DNA from: Allochromatium humboldtianum
GTDB lineage: Bacteria; Pseudomonadota; Gammaproteobacteria; Chromatiales; Chromatiaceae
Direction: 5' to 3'
NCBI RefSeq assembly: GCF_013385175.1
Contig: NZ_JABZEO010000010.1
Coordinates: 85,457 to 149,456 of the forward strand
DNA length: 64,000 nt
Shown here: one piece after another, positions 1 to 9,012 of the stretch
Layout: every line of letters starts with the position of its first letter
Numbering within the stretch: the first letter of the stretch is position 1
Made by a program: the position numbers and the translations under genes
Notes under the pieces: generated by a model
What the model was told of the DNA's origin: nothing
What the model saw: the letters and a program-made list of their open reading frames with translations, nothing else
Databases searched by the model: none

Positions 1-735
1 GGTCTCGCTCGGCAGGATGGCGGCGATGCGGCTGGCCAGTTCGGTGGCGCGGTTGAAGGAGTGGAGCGGGTCGAGCCGATGACTGCGGGCGGGGAAGGCA
101 GGATGGAAGCTCACGAAGCGTCCCGGCTGATCGCCACAGGCCTGCCGCGCCGAGGCCTGAAGCTCCGCATCGCCCTTGGGGTCGAGAATGACCACGGCCT
201 CGCCCCGCCGCACCGCCTGTGTGACCAGCAGATCGAGCAGCCGGGTCTTGCCCGCCCCCGTGGTGCCGACGATGAGGATGTGCCCGGCGCTGTGGGCGAT
301 CGGCAGCCACACCGGGGTCTCGCGCTCGGCCAGGCCATGGAGCCAGTGTGCGCCCAGGGTGTCGGCATCCCCCGGCACCAGGCGATGGGGACCGGCGCGG
401 ATCAGGTCGAGGGCCAGTTGCGCATGATCGCTGCTCCAGTCAAAGCCCCAGCCGAGCCACAGATCGCCCGGACGGGCCCGCCGTTGCCGGTCCAGCTCCG
501 CCGGCGTGAGAAAGCGTTGCGGCAGACCGGCGAGCTTGGCGCGCCGGTGACTGTGGCGCAGCGCGCCCGGCAGCCGGTACAGCGTCATGCCCGCCGCCAG
601 CAGCGTCAGCGCCTGAAACGGCGCCTGGTGCAACGGCCAACGGCTCTGGAGCACGGCGGCGAGGAAGGCGAGCGTCAGCCAGGTCAACACCGCCGCGCCC
701 TCGAAGTTGGGTCGCCAGGGCGGGTTATAGGCCAA
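1..735 (-). CDS. traD: TraD-type conjugative coupling ATPase, N-terminal part (cut by window edge)
   Basis: This is the inner-membrane type IV coupling protein that brings the relaxase-DNA complex to the mating pore. 245 codons are visible; the C-terminus lies beyond the left edge. Two hydrophobic segments (about residues 15-33 and 40-55) would anchor it. A Walker A motif GTTGAGKT lies at about residues 157-164, and VVILDPKGD at about 181-189 is the conserved strand of TraD/VirD4 ATPases. There is no ATG at the 5' end. I chose TTG at 733-735 because the frame begins there with MAYNPPWRPNFEG, and it overlaps the end of the relaxase gene by 11 bases, so the two are probably translationally coupled. 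Family membership is clear; the exact start is an inference. Confidence 0.88.
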   Translation of the reverse strand, partial: MAYNPPWRPNFEGAAVLTWLTLAFLAAVLQSRWPLHQAPFQALTLLAAGMTLYRLPGALRHSHRRAKLAGLPQRFLTPAELDRQRRARPGDLWLGWGFDWSSDHAQLALDLIRAGPHRLVPGDADTLGAHWLHGLAERETPVWLPIAHSAGHILIVGTTGAGKTRLLDLLVTQAVRRGEAVVILDPKGDAELQASARQACGDQPGRFVSFHPAFPARSHRLDPLHSFNRATELASRIAAILPSET

Positions 736-2872
736 GGACGAAGCGTCCCTGTTCGACCCGCCCCCGGGGGTGCTTGCGCAGCGCCCGGATCAGGGTGGCC
801 TCGGCGATGCCGGCGGCTTTGGCCCCCTCCAGGACCACACCAGGCAGCGCCACCGACAGCGCGTTCTCATGCACCTGGATCGGTCCCAGCGTGGGATCGC
901 GCTCCAGCAGGCGCTGTTCCAGGGCACGCGCATAGTCGGCGGCGCTGGAGCGTCGTCTGGTCGCTGTTGCGGGGCGAGCCGGCCGGGGCGGTGCGGCAGC
1001 CGCTGAACGTCGGGGGGGCACCGCTGTCCGGACGTCCTCGGGCTGATCAGACGGGGTTGTTGAACCCGCGGGGCATGCGTTCAGCGCCTGCAGTCGCCCG
1101 GAGATGGCGGCGGTGAGCAGCACGCCGCTGACACCCTCCAGCTCACGCACCCGCCGCAGCGGTCGGCGCGGATCGCGCGCGATCCAGTCGCGCGCCCAGA
1201 GATCATCCAGAATGGCCGTGGCCGCTGGTCCGTGCGCGTCGGGGACGAAGCCCGCTGGATAGGGGAGAAACAGCTGGCCGTCGATCCAGCGCGGCTGGCC
1301 GGCCTCGGGCGGATGCCCGGCCTCCACCCGCGCCAGGAGCGCGATCAGCGCCGGGCCGGCCGGCGGATGCTGATCGAACCAGGCACGGAGCGTCTCGGAC
1401 CGCTCGGGGGCCGTTTTCCCGGAAGGCGGGGCCACGGTGCGGCGTGGGGGCGGAGCCGGTGGCTCGGTGGTGGCGGTGTCGGTCTGCGTGGCGACCGCCA
1501 GCGGTTGTGACACGGGCGGTGGCGTGTCCGTGCTGGTCTCCGTCTCCGCTTCCGCCTCCACCGCCTCCGTATCGACCTCGATCAATTCAGTGGCCACCGA
1601 GCGCGGCGGACGCGCCGCGCTGGTCGCCGCCTCGACCAGTGCCGTGGCCGTCGGCACCACCCCGGAAAACAGCAGTTGTGGCTCGGCCAGGCGCAGGAAA
1701 CTCAGCCACAGCGGCGACTCCCGCGCCAGAAGGGCGGGAGCCAGTCGCCAGTAACGGGCGGGACGCTCGCCGGCTTCCAGCGGACGCGCCAGTGCCAGCT
1801 GCCGCTCCAGCAGCAGATCGGCCAGGGTGTCGGGGTCACGCGGGATTCCCGGCACCCGCGCCTCAGCCAGCCGCTGCACCACATCCTGGGCGCTCTCGGG
1901 CCAGACCAGATGCACACCGTCGGCAAACACCCACACCCGCGCGCCGGGACTGTTGACCGCCCAGGTGCCATCGCGCAGCAGCGCGCGCATGGTGTCGATC
2001 AGGTAGCGCTCGATCGGCACCCCGAGTGAGAGCGCCTCCGGGTCCAGGCGATTCTCGCGCAGATCCTGCTCGACACTGAGGCGATCGGCCTCGCGCATCA
2101 GCTGGGCCAGCAGCGCCTGGTCGTCGCGTCCGGCCAGCACACTGCCCAGGCTGTACCAGACCAGGGGATCGGGTTCCATCAGCCAGCGGCGCAGCGCGCG
2201 TGGGATCAGCTGTGGAAAAACCGAGGTGGTGAAGACGGCGTGCCCCTGATGCAGCCGCTGACTGTTCCAGCGCAGAAAGTAGCGTTCGACCCCCTCGCGG
2301 GTCGCCCAGTCGAGAATGGTCTCGTCGACCGGCTGCCAGCGGGTTGTGCCGGCGCGGTCGAGCACCAGGAGATCGGCCACGGGCTTGCCGACGTCGTGCA
2401 GCAAACCCACGACAGCGGCGGCCAGCTGCCAGCGCGGTTCGAGCACCCGACGTTCCTGCGGCTGGCGGTCGAGGGCAAACAGCCGTCCGCGGCTGGCCCG
2501 CGCGGCCTGAAACGCCACCTCGAGACCATGACGAAACAGTCCGCCGGCGCCGCGATGGTGATGGGTCTCGGAGGCCGGCAGCAGATGCACGAACGCGGCA
2601 TAGCGTTCGATGAGCGGACACACCAGGGTCTGGTAGTCGTCATCGGTCATCGCCAACGCGTCCTGCAGCGCCGTGATCAGCTCCGACTGTGTGGCCAGCA
2701 GCTGCGCGGTACTGGCCACCGGCAATCCCTGCAGGAACGGCGGATAGCGTGGAATGTCGGACTCGGGCACACCGGCCGAGAGGATCGCCGGAGCCGAGGC
2801 GGGATCGGAGCTGGATTCACCGGCACGAAACGCACTCCAGGCCAAACGGCAGCGGTTCAGAAGGGTCGGCAT
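725..2872 (-). CDS. traI: MobH-class relaxase TraI
   Basis: This relaxase nicks and pilots the transferred DNA strand in SXT- and PFGI-like conjugative elements. The N-terminal half has the MobH signature: a histidine cluster HHHRGAGG at about residues 104-111 followed by FRHGLEVA, and the HD-type motif LLHDVGKP at about 157-164. A proline- and threonine-rich linker (about 430-500) separates it from a C-terminal domain ending near the traD start. Length is 715 residues from ATG 2872; an upstream in-frame TTG at 2899 would add nine residues, and no strong ribosome binding site decides between them. It directly precedes traD, the usual pairing in this class. Confidence 0.88.
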   Translation of the reverse strand: MPTLLNRCRLAWSAFRAGESSSDPASAPAILSAGVPESDIPRYPPFLQGLPVASTAQLLATQSELITALQDALAMTDDDYQTLVCPLIERYAAFVHLLPASETHHHRGAGGLFRHGLEVAFQAARASRGRLFALDRQPQERRVLEPRWQLAAAVVGLLHDVGKPVADLLVLDRAGTTRWQPVDETILDWATREGVERYFLRWNSQRLHQGHAVFTTSVFPQLIPRALRRWLMEPDPLVWYSLGSVLAGRDDQALLAQLMREADRLSVEQDLRENRLDPEALSLGVPIERYLIDTMRALLRDGTWAVNSPGARVWVFADGVHLVWPESAQDVVQRLAEARVPGIPRDPDTLADLLLERQLALARPLEAGERPARYWRLAPALLARESPLWLSFLRLAEPQLLFSGVVPTATALVEAATSAARPPRSVATELIEVDTEAVEAEAETETSTDTPPPVSQPLAVATQTDTATTEPPAPPPRRTVAPPSGKTAPERSETLRAWFDQHPPAGPALIALLARVEAGHPPEAGQPRWIDGQLFLPYPAGFVPDAHGPAATAILDDLWARDWIARDPRRPLRRVRELEGVSGVLLTAAISGRLQALNACPAGSTTPSDQPEDVRTAVPPRRSAAAAPPRPARPATATRRRSSAADYARALEQRLLERDPTLGPIQVHENALSVALPGVVLEGAKAAGIAEATLIRALRKHPRGRVEQGRFVLGL

Positions 2873-3043
2873 GGGGATCGAGCCGCCGTGTGATTTCAAT
2901 CATCGAACATGGCGGCATCACAACAGATCTCGGTCGACCGAGACAGCCAAAACGGTCCTTTGGGCAGGAAACCGTTTTCGACTGTCGAGCGGGGCTCGGC
3001 TGGGTAAGATCCCGCGCAGTCCTCTTGGCGGAGTATCGGCCAC

Positions 3044-3349
3044 ATGCGCCTGCTGTCCCTGCTCAGTTTCATGGCACTGAACACCCTGGTTGGCTGTGCC
3101 GCACCCGAGGTTGTCCCACCCCATCCGGCGCCGAACGGGAGTCTGAGGCCCCTGCCCTTCCCACACTATGTCACGCATGCACCGGGGCCAAGGCTCGGTG
3201 GGGCGGCGTGGCGCGCCGGACAGCGGGCACATGCTCTGGAACTCGACGGACAGCGATGCGGGCTGACGCGCCGGGGTGAGGTGCAGTGCCGGCCTCCCGT
3301 TTCGGATTCCACACCGCTGCCGCGAACCATGTGCGCGCCTGAGGGCTGA
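3044..3349 (+). CDS. Small putative lipoprotein, function unknown
   Basis: A 101-residue product with a hydrophobic N-terminus (MRLLSLLSFMALNT) and a lipobox-like LVGC, with Cys18 as the predicted lipidation site. The rest is proline-rich with three further cysteines and no family I recognise. It is read opposite to the flanking transfer genes, between traI and the small membrane protein. GGCGGAG lies 10 bases before the ATG. Small lipoproteins that protect the envelope or exclude entry are common in conjugation clusters, but nothing here proves such a role. It could be a chance reading frame. Confidence 0.45.
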   Translation: MRLLSLLSFMALNTLVGCAAPEVVPPHPAPNGSLRPLPFPHYVTHAPGPRLGGAAWRAGQRAHALELDGQRCGLTRRGEVQCRPPVSDSTPLPRTMCAPEG

Positions 3350-3376
3350 TCTGAGTGCCCTGGGGCTGGAGCACGC

Positions 3377-3664
3377 CTACAAGCGATTCATGAAATCCGA
3401 CCCGATCGAGCCAGGCATCCGCCTCGAGCTGATCCAATACGGTTCGTGCCACTCATAGTCATCCGGCTCTGGTTCAGACAACGGGATCAACGGTGCATCC
3501 AGCTCCGGATCCCGTGCCCCCGCCGGACCGAAGAGCACCCGCGCTATGAGCGCGATGACCGCCAGCCCAATGAAGATGGTCAGCCCGAGACCGCCGGCCA
3601 GTAGCGGCATCAAAATGCCGGCCAGCAGCCAATTCCACCACACCCAATGACGAACCGAAAACAT
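3377..3664 (-). CDS. Small two-span membrane protein in transfer cluster
   Basis: A 95-residue protein starting MFSVRHWVWWNW. The start at 3664 is chosen because GGGAGGGG stands about 6 bases upstream; a longer reading frame to 3742 lacks such a site. Two close hydrophobic segments (about residues 12-27 and 29-42) suggest a hairpin in the inner membrane, followed by an acidic tail containing SEPEPDDYEWHEPY. It lies downstream of traG in the same direction and may belong to that operon. I do not recognise a named family. Confidence 0.6.
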   Translation of the reverse strand: MFSVRHWVWWNWLLAGILMPLLAGGLGLTIFIGLAVIALIARVLFGPAGARDPELDAPLIPLSEPEPDDYEWHEPYWISSRRMPGSIGSDFMNRL

Positions 3665-3809
3665 GGCGCCCCTCCCAAAGACAGAAATCCGATAGCGCTT
3701 CTCAACGCCGCGCTGCACACAAACCACAGTGCACTCCGGCAAGAGTGATGGTCGGCAAGCCGCCCAACGCTGACTGCGCTTGCCGGTGCAGGGACAACAA
3801 TGACCGTGA

Positions 3810-6800
3810 TTACCGACTCGTGCCCCGGATCATCTCCAGTGTGTTGATGACTGTGGCATGGTCGATCCGTGCGGCATTGTCGCCAACTCCCTGGTGATAG
3901 CTCTGATTCGAAGCGTCCTTCGGCAAACCCGCCCAGATCTGCGAGAGATTGTAGGCAAAGGTATCGGTCGGCATAGCGCCATCCATCCAGTCATTGACAC
4001 CGGCATCCCGCGCCAACACCAACGCCAGCCGATCCTGCAAGGCGGGCGTAAAGCGCTCAGCCCCCGAGAGATCGAGCCGCTCGATCAGATCCCCGAGTGT
4101 CGAGGGGATGAACTGATAGCGCCCGATCGCCGAACCCCCGTTTCCGGAATCCAGTAATTGCTGCTGAAAGGCGCGAACCTGGTCCAGAGTCAACGTCGAC
4201 AGATCGACCTGATGCTGATCAGCCTCGTTGTACCAGGCGTTATAATTGCCGTGCGACTCCGGGACAGCAATGAGATCCAGCAACTGTCCCAAATGCCCCT
4301 CGGTGGCGCTGGAGTGCCTCATTGGTCCAGGCGCGTGCCGCTGACCGAGTGTGCCAACGGCCGCCGCCTCGCCCACGGGGGCCATCGGCGCACTGTGGTT
4401 GTACTGACTGATCAGGCGCAGATCCGTGTCATCGCGTCCGACGACAGCACGCTCGATCAGGGTCGCGATCGCCTCGCCCGCCGAACCCGATTCAGCGATT
4501 ACGGCCTGACGGGCCGCCATTTGACCGGCACTGGGTGCAACGGCCAACAAGGTCGATTCGGAGGCTTCGCGATAGAGTGCGACCTGGGCCGGCGTGAGTC
4601 CATAGCCACCAATCTGCGCCAAGCGCGTATCGATCATCGCCGCCCGCGCGGCGCTCCAGCCCGCCGCACTGCCTGCCGCCGCGCGACCGGCTTCCACGGC
4701 CTCTGCCAGGCTTCCCCCCTGGGACAGGGTCTGCCCGAACGCCCCGACGGCACCGCTGACCTGCTGGCTCACCCCTCCAGCACCGGCGATCGCCAACGCC
4801 CCCGTCTCGGCGGCCCGGATCCACAGTCCACCCATCTCGCGCTGAACGGCCTCGGCCGCCGGTCGCGGCAGGGACACCCGATAGGCCATCTCCTCGCCGA
4901 GCCGCTGATGCTCCTCGGCGCGAATCGCATTCATATCGGCCAGATGCTGCTGGGCGACGGCGTCCTCACCCGCGTTGGCGAGCTGCCCGACGCTCGCCGG
5001 CGCCTGACCCAGCGTCTGGATGGTTCCATCGGCCGCGACCCGCTGCCTGGCGAGTCCGGCAACGACCGCCGGCCCCGGATCCTGTAATCCGGCGCCCACC
5101 ACGCGCGTCTGCGCTTCCCCGAATCGGGGTGTCGGTCCCACGAACCCAGTCTCCCCTTCAGGCGCGATGGTCTCGGGCGGACGCACGCCCAACAAGCCGG
5201 CGTAGATCGACTGGGCGGCGGCTTCGGCCTGCTGTTTTTCGTCGGCATGCATTGCATTGGCGCGTGCCCCGCCATAGAAACCGAGCAGCAGCCCCATGCC
5301 GGCTATGGCGTAGGCCTGCTGACGATGACCAACCACCCCCGCCGCCAGAAGCGCATCGGCCTGACGCGCCGTATCGCCGGCCAGTCCAAAGCGGTCGATC
5401 GATTGCTCCAGGCGTTCATAGAGGGCCGGATGCGCCAGGAGCAACCCCGATGTCTCAACCGCCCCGAAGCGTCCACTGGCGCCGTACTGCTGTACGAACT
5501 GGGCGGCGCGCTCGACGGAGCGGGATGTGGTGAGCACATCCTGAGCGTGCTGCGCGAGCTGAGCCGACTCGGTGCGGTTCAGTCCTTCGGTATAGCTGCC
5601 CGAATGCCCCTGCTGGATGTCATAGGCGAGTCCCTCGGCAAAACGGGCTTGGAGCTGTTGATCGGTCGCCGCCTTCTGAACGGCCGCACTGGCGATCTCA
5701 TAGGCCATTCCACGATCGACACCGTAACGTGTCGACAACTCACCGGCCAAGCGTTCGATGCCCTTGGCAGTCTTCGGCGTCATGATCGCAGCGCGGAGCA
5801 CGGTTCCCATCTGATTGTTTGACAGCTGCGAATTCTGGAACCGCGCGCTCAAATCCTGACTGGCCGACAGCACCGCCGCATCCGCCTGGCTGTAGGAGGC
5901 ATCCAGGCGCTGCCCGAAGGCGTACTGGAGACTGGTCTGGTGATTGGCCGCCGCCGAGCCGGCCAGTGACTGACTGAGCGACGTGGTGAAGCTGTCCTGG
6001 GTCTGCTGGGCGCTCTGTTCGGCTGAACGCAGCGAGGACTGCGCGGACTGTCCGAGATTAAACGACCACAGCACCCCGGACGCGCCCGGGGCCGTGGTGC
6101 CGCCCAGGGCGGTGCGCTGCAGCCAGGGACCGACTGTGGCCGCCGCCTGGGGTTGCAGGACATCGGGCGAGGTCTGACGCTCATTGATGTGATCGCCGCT
6201 CTGCAACCGTCCGGCCAGATGGGTGGCGGTGATGGCACTGCCGTAGATCAGCATCAGGCTGATGGCCGGGGTCGAGGCCACCAGCATCCCGCCGGTGGCC
6301 AGATAGTCCTGAAGCAGCAGATCGCTTTCGTAGAGGGCGCGGAAGGATGGCAGCGTCACCCCGGCCTGACCGGAGAGTGCTTCGAAGGCCCGTTGCGTGG
6401 CGATGATCAGATAGAGGTTGGTGATGGCCAGAATCGGCAGCCACAGCTGGATCCAGAGACCGAAGATCAGATAGCGCCCGACCATGGCGATGCCCAGCGG
6501 GCCGAGGGCCACGGCGAAGGCCATGAAGGGACCGATGGCAAAGATGAAACCCTCGAAGAAGGTCATCATGGGGCGCATGATGCGCACGAACAGCGAGGAC
6601 TCGGTGGCCCACTGACTGTTGCGCTGCTCGATTGCCTGGCTGGTCTGAAGTGCGGCGTTCCACTGACCGATGTCGTTGTAGTGCTGGACGATGCCGCGCT
6701 CGAGCATCGGCAGGATCGCCGTCATGACCATGTACTGCTGGGCCTCGACCGTGTCCTGGGCCAGCGTGGTGAGCGCGGCGCGCACCCGGCTGTCGACGGC

Positions 6801-7568
6801 CCCCTGATCGATCCCGAGCTTGGCGGCCACTGCCTGGCGGAACTTGGGCAGGAAGGCAGTGGTGGTGTAGGCCGACAGGCGCCCGTAGGCCTCGGCGCAG
6901 GTCAGCGTCTCGGGCGTCTCGCTGAGCATCAGCCGGGTCGTTCCGGTAACGATCGGGGTCTGGAGCGCGGCCTCCAGCGTGGTGGCCTGGAGAATGGCGT
7001 CCATGGTCAGGCCATTGATCTGCCTGTCGACGGCATAGAGCACGCAGTCGGCCACATAGTTGAGCCAGGACTGCTCGACATCGGCCCCGGCGGTGGGGCT
7101 GTTGGCCTCGCCCGTGGTCAGCCGCGAGAGCGCGGTCTTGCGCACGGTGGCCATCACCTGCAGGGCATCGGCAAACCCATGCTCGGTCATCGCGGGGGTC
7201 TGGAACGCCTGCTCGAACAGCCGCGTGAGACCGTAGCCGAGGTTGGAGACAGCCGAGCCGACCACCGCCGGTCCCAGCGGCACGTTGTCGACCACGCGCA
7301 CGGCGCCGGAATAGGCCCCCTCGATGCTCACCGACACCTTGGGCATGAACAACAGCGAATAGAGGATGAACGACACCAGCAGCCCCTGGAAGCGAATGCT
7401 CTGCGCGCCCTGGAGCAGGCCCTGGAAGGCGATGATCAGGGTGCCGAGCAGAAAGCCGATGCCGATGAAGCGCCCGAAGCTGTCGGCGCCCACGAGCATG
7501 GCCACCGCATTGAGCACCTGCTGCAGGAAGGCCGGATCGCCGATGGAGTAGATGGTCCACACGCTCAT
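3810..7568 (-). CDS. traG: TraG mating-pair stabilisation protein with C-terminal lysozyme-like domain
   Basis: A large inner-membrane protein (1252 residues) of the F/SXT-type transfer apparatus. The N-terminal third (about 1-470) has the TraG-N profile with several membrane segments. The middle is a long Ala/Gln-rich periplasmic region of coiled-coil character. The last 155 or so residues (about 1095-1252) resemble a transglycosylase/lysozyme fold: PESHGNYNAW with a likely catalytic Glu, then GGSAIGRYQFIPSTL. The start ATG (7568) overlaps the traH stop by four bases, so the two are coupled. The murein-hydrolase tail suggests local wall opening during mating; that activity is inferred. Confidence 0.88.
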   Translation of the reverse strand: MSVWTIYSIGDPAFLQQVLNAVAMLVGADSFGRFIGIGFLLGTLIIAFQGLLQGAQSIRFQGLLVSFILYSLLFMPKVSVSIEGAYSGAVRVVDNVPLGPAVVGSAVSNLGYGLTRLFEQAFQTPAMTEHGFADALQVMATVRKTALSRLTTGEANSPTAGADVEQSWLNYVADCVLYAVDRQINGLTMDAILQATTLEAALQTPIVTGTTRLMLSETPETLTCAEAYGRLSAYTTTAFLPKFRQAVAAKLGIDQGAVDSRVRAALTTLAQDTVEAQQYMVMTAILPMLERGIVQHYNDIGQWNAALQTSQAIEQRNSQWATESSLFVRIMRPMMTFFEGFIFAIGPFMAFAVALGPLGIAMVGRYLIFGLWIQLWLPILAITNLYLIIATQRAFEALSGQAGVTLPSFRALYESDLLLQDYLATGGMLVASTPAISLMLIYGSAITATHLAGRLQSGDHINERQTSPDVLQPQAAATVGPWLQRTALGGTTAPGASGVLWSFNLGQSAQSSLRSAEQSAQQTQDSFTTSLSQSLAGSAAANHQTSLQYAFGQRLDASYSQADAAVLSASQDLSARFQNSQLSNNQMGTVLRAAIMTPKTAKGIERLAGELSTRYGVDRGMAYEIASAAVQKAATDQQLQARFAEGLAYDIQQGHSGSYTEGLNRTESAQLAQHAQDVLTTSRSVERAAQFVQQYGASGRFGAVETSGLLLAHPALYERLEQSIDRFGLAGDTARQADALLAAGVVGHRQQAYAIAGMGLLLGFYGGARANAMHADEKQQAEAAAQSIYAGLLGVRPPETIAPEGETGFVGPTPRFGEAQTRVVGAGLQDPGPAVVAGLARQRVAADGTIQTLGQAPASVGQLANAGEDAVAQQHLADMNAIRAEEHQRLGEEMAYRVSLPRPAAEAVQREMGGLWIRAAETGALAIAGAGGVSQQVSGAVGAFGQTLSQGGSLAEAVEAGRAAAGSAAGWSAARAAMIDTRLAQIGGYGLTPAQVALYREASESTLLAVAPSAGQMAARQAVIAESGSAGEAIATLIERAVVGRDDTDLRLISQYNHSAPMAPVGEAAAVGTLGQRHAPGPMRHSSATEGHLGQLLDLIAVPESHGNYNAWYNEADQHQVDLSTLTLDQVRAFQQQLLDSGNGGSAIGRYQFIPSTLGDLIERLDLSGAERFTPALQDRLALVLARDAGVNDWMDGAMPTDTFAYNLSQIWAGLPKDASNQSYHQGVGDNAARIDHATVINTLEMIRGTSR

Positions 7569-9004
7569 GGCCGGCTACCGGCCGCAGCCGGCTCAACTGG
7601 CGCCGCCTGGACCGGATCCAGATAGCGTGGGGCCTTGTACTGGGCGAGCAGATGCTGGTAGGTGGCCAGCAGCTCGCCGGCATTGCCGTAGCGCGCGGCC
7701 AGCGTGGCGTACTCAGTCCAGATATCTTCGCGCACTGCATCGAGCTGTTGCCGCAGCGCCGTGGTGTGGGTGTGCTGCAGGCTCCCCGTGGTCAGGCGCA
7801 CGCTGCCAAGCAGGTCGCGCACCAGGCTCTGGAGCATCTCGACGGCCAGCAGCGGCGCGGCGCGGTCGGCAAAGCCCCGGGCCATGCCCGGCTCCAGCCG
7901 CGCCAGGGTGCGGATCCCCGCGCCAAGCCCGAGCGGAGCGTGCTCCATGAAACCCTGCTCCTCGGCGCTCAGGGTCTCGACCCCAAGACGAAACTTGTCG
8001 ATCAGCCCGACGCGGGTGCTGTCGCCCACCAGCAGCGCGCGCACGCGCGGGATCAGTCCTTCGAGCGTGATCTCGGCCTTGGTCGGGGCGCGGCATTCGC
8101 TGAGCGAGGCGCAGCGCCAGACCACGAGCGCCGCCTCCCCATCGCCCGGTCCATAGAGCAGGTCGCTGACGGTCAGGGTCGGCGGCAGCACCGTGGTCGG
8201 CAGATTGAAGCCCCCATCGGGCGCGGGCTGCAAGCCGCCCTCGGCGGTGCCGACGATCAGACTCCCGGTGAGGCTCATGAGCGCTTCGAGCAGCGCCTGA
8301 TCGCCGTGGCTGTACCAGCCCTGGACATCACTGTCGGTGAGCGCGGTCCACACCAGATTGCCCTCGAACTGTGCGGCGGCGGCCGTCGGTACGCGCTCAT
8401 AGACGGTTTCCAGCGGCCCCTGGCCGGTCACGGTCGAGCGGTTTTCGAACAGATCGCCCAGTTCATACAGATCGGCCATCAAACTGGCCTCCCCCACCCG
8501 CTTGCCGGTGAGCGCCGAGGCGGTGTCGTTGACGATCCCCTGGGCGAGCTGACAGGAGCTGCCGAAGAGCTGGTTCATCTGCTGGACCTTCTTTTGCAGC
8601 TGCTCGATGATCTCGGCGGCCGAGGGGGCCATGGTGGTGAGCGCGAGCTGGAAGGCGTAGCCGGCAGCGTTGGAGGCGATGGCGCGCAACAGGTTGGTGA
8701 ACTGCTCGACATTGATGAAGGAGAAGGAGCCGCCGAACAGATCGATCCCGCCGCAGCCGGCCTCAAACGACGGCGGGACGAAGGAGACCAGGTTGGCGTC
8801 GACGAGGCGGTGGCGCGCGACCACCGACCCGGCCGAGAGCACCCCGCGCCGCTGGCCCAGATGGGCCGTGGGTTCGGTGACATTGACCAGGGTGCCGAAC
8901 ATGGCCGACATCTCCGCCTCCAGGTCGGCGTGCGCCGGCACGGGGGCGAGCAGACACCCGGTCAGGAGCAGGAGCCGGCGGCAACGGGGCGATGGTACGG
9001 GCAT
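7565..9004 (-). CDS. traH: TraH conjugative pilus assembly protein
   Basis: Periplasmic assembly factor of F/SXT-type type IV secretion, 479 residues. An N-terminal signal peptide (RRLLLLTGCLLAPVPAHA) ends near residue 26. The mature part has the TraH pattern: GCGGIDLFGGSFSFINVEQF, then a coiled-coil-prone stretch around IIEQLQKKVQQMNQLF. It starts at 9004, eight bases after the traF stop, and overlaps traG by four bases, giving a compact traF-traH-traG block. These three proteins act together in mating-pair formation in known systems. Length and motifs fit the family. Confidence 0.9.
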   Translation of the reverse strand: MPVPSPRCRRLLLLTGCLLAPVPAHADLEAEMSAMFGTLVNVTEPTAHLGQRRGVLSAGSVVARHRLVDANLVSFVPPSFEAGCGGIDLFGGSFSFINVEQFTNLLRAIASNAAGYAFQLALTTMAPSAAEIIEQLQKKVQQMNQLFGSSCQLAQGIVNDTASALTGKRVGEASLMADLYELGDLFENRSTVTGQGPLETVYERVPTAAAAQFEGNLVWTALTDSDVQGWYSHGDQALLEALMSLTGSLIVGTAEGGLQPAPDGGFNLPTTVLPPTLTVSDLLYGPGDGEAALVVWRCASLSECRAPTKAEITLEGLIPRVRALLVGDSTRVGLIDKFRLGVETLSAEEQGFMEHAPLGLGAGIRTLARLEPGMARGFADRAAPLLAVEMLQSLVRDLLGSVRLTTGSLQHTHTTALRQQLDAVREDIWTEYATLAARYGNAGELLATYQHLLAQYKAPRYLDPVQAAPVEPAAAGSRP

Positions 9005-9012
9005 GACACACC

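Noticed and set aside
6153..7625. 490-codon rightward frame
   Set aside because: Antisense to traG, rich in Gly, His and Gln, no conserved domain.
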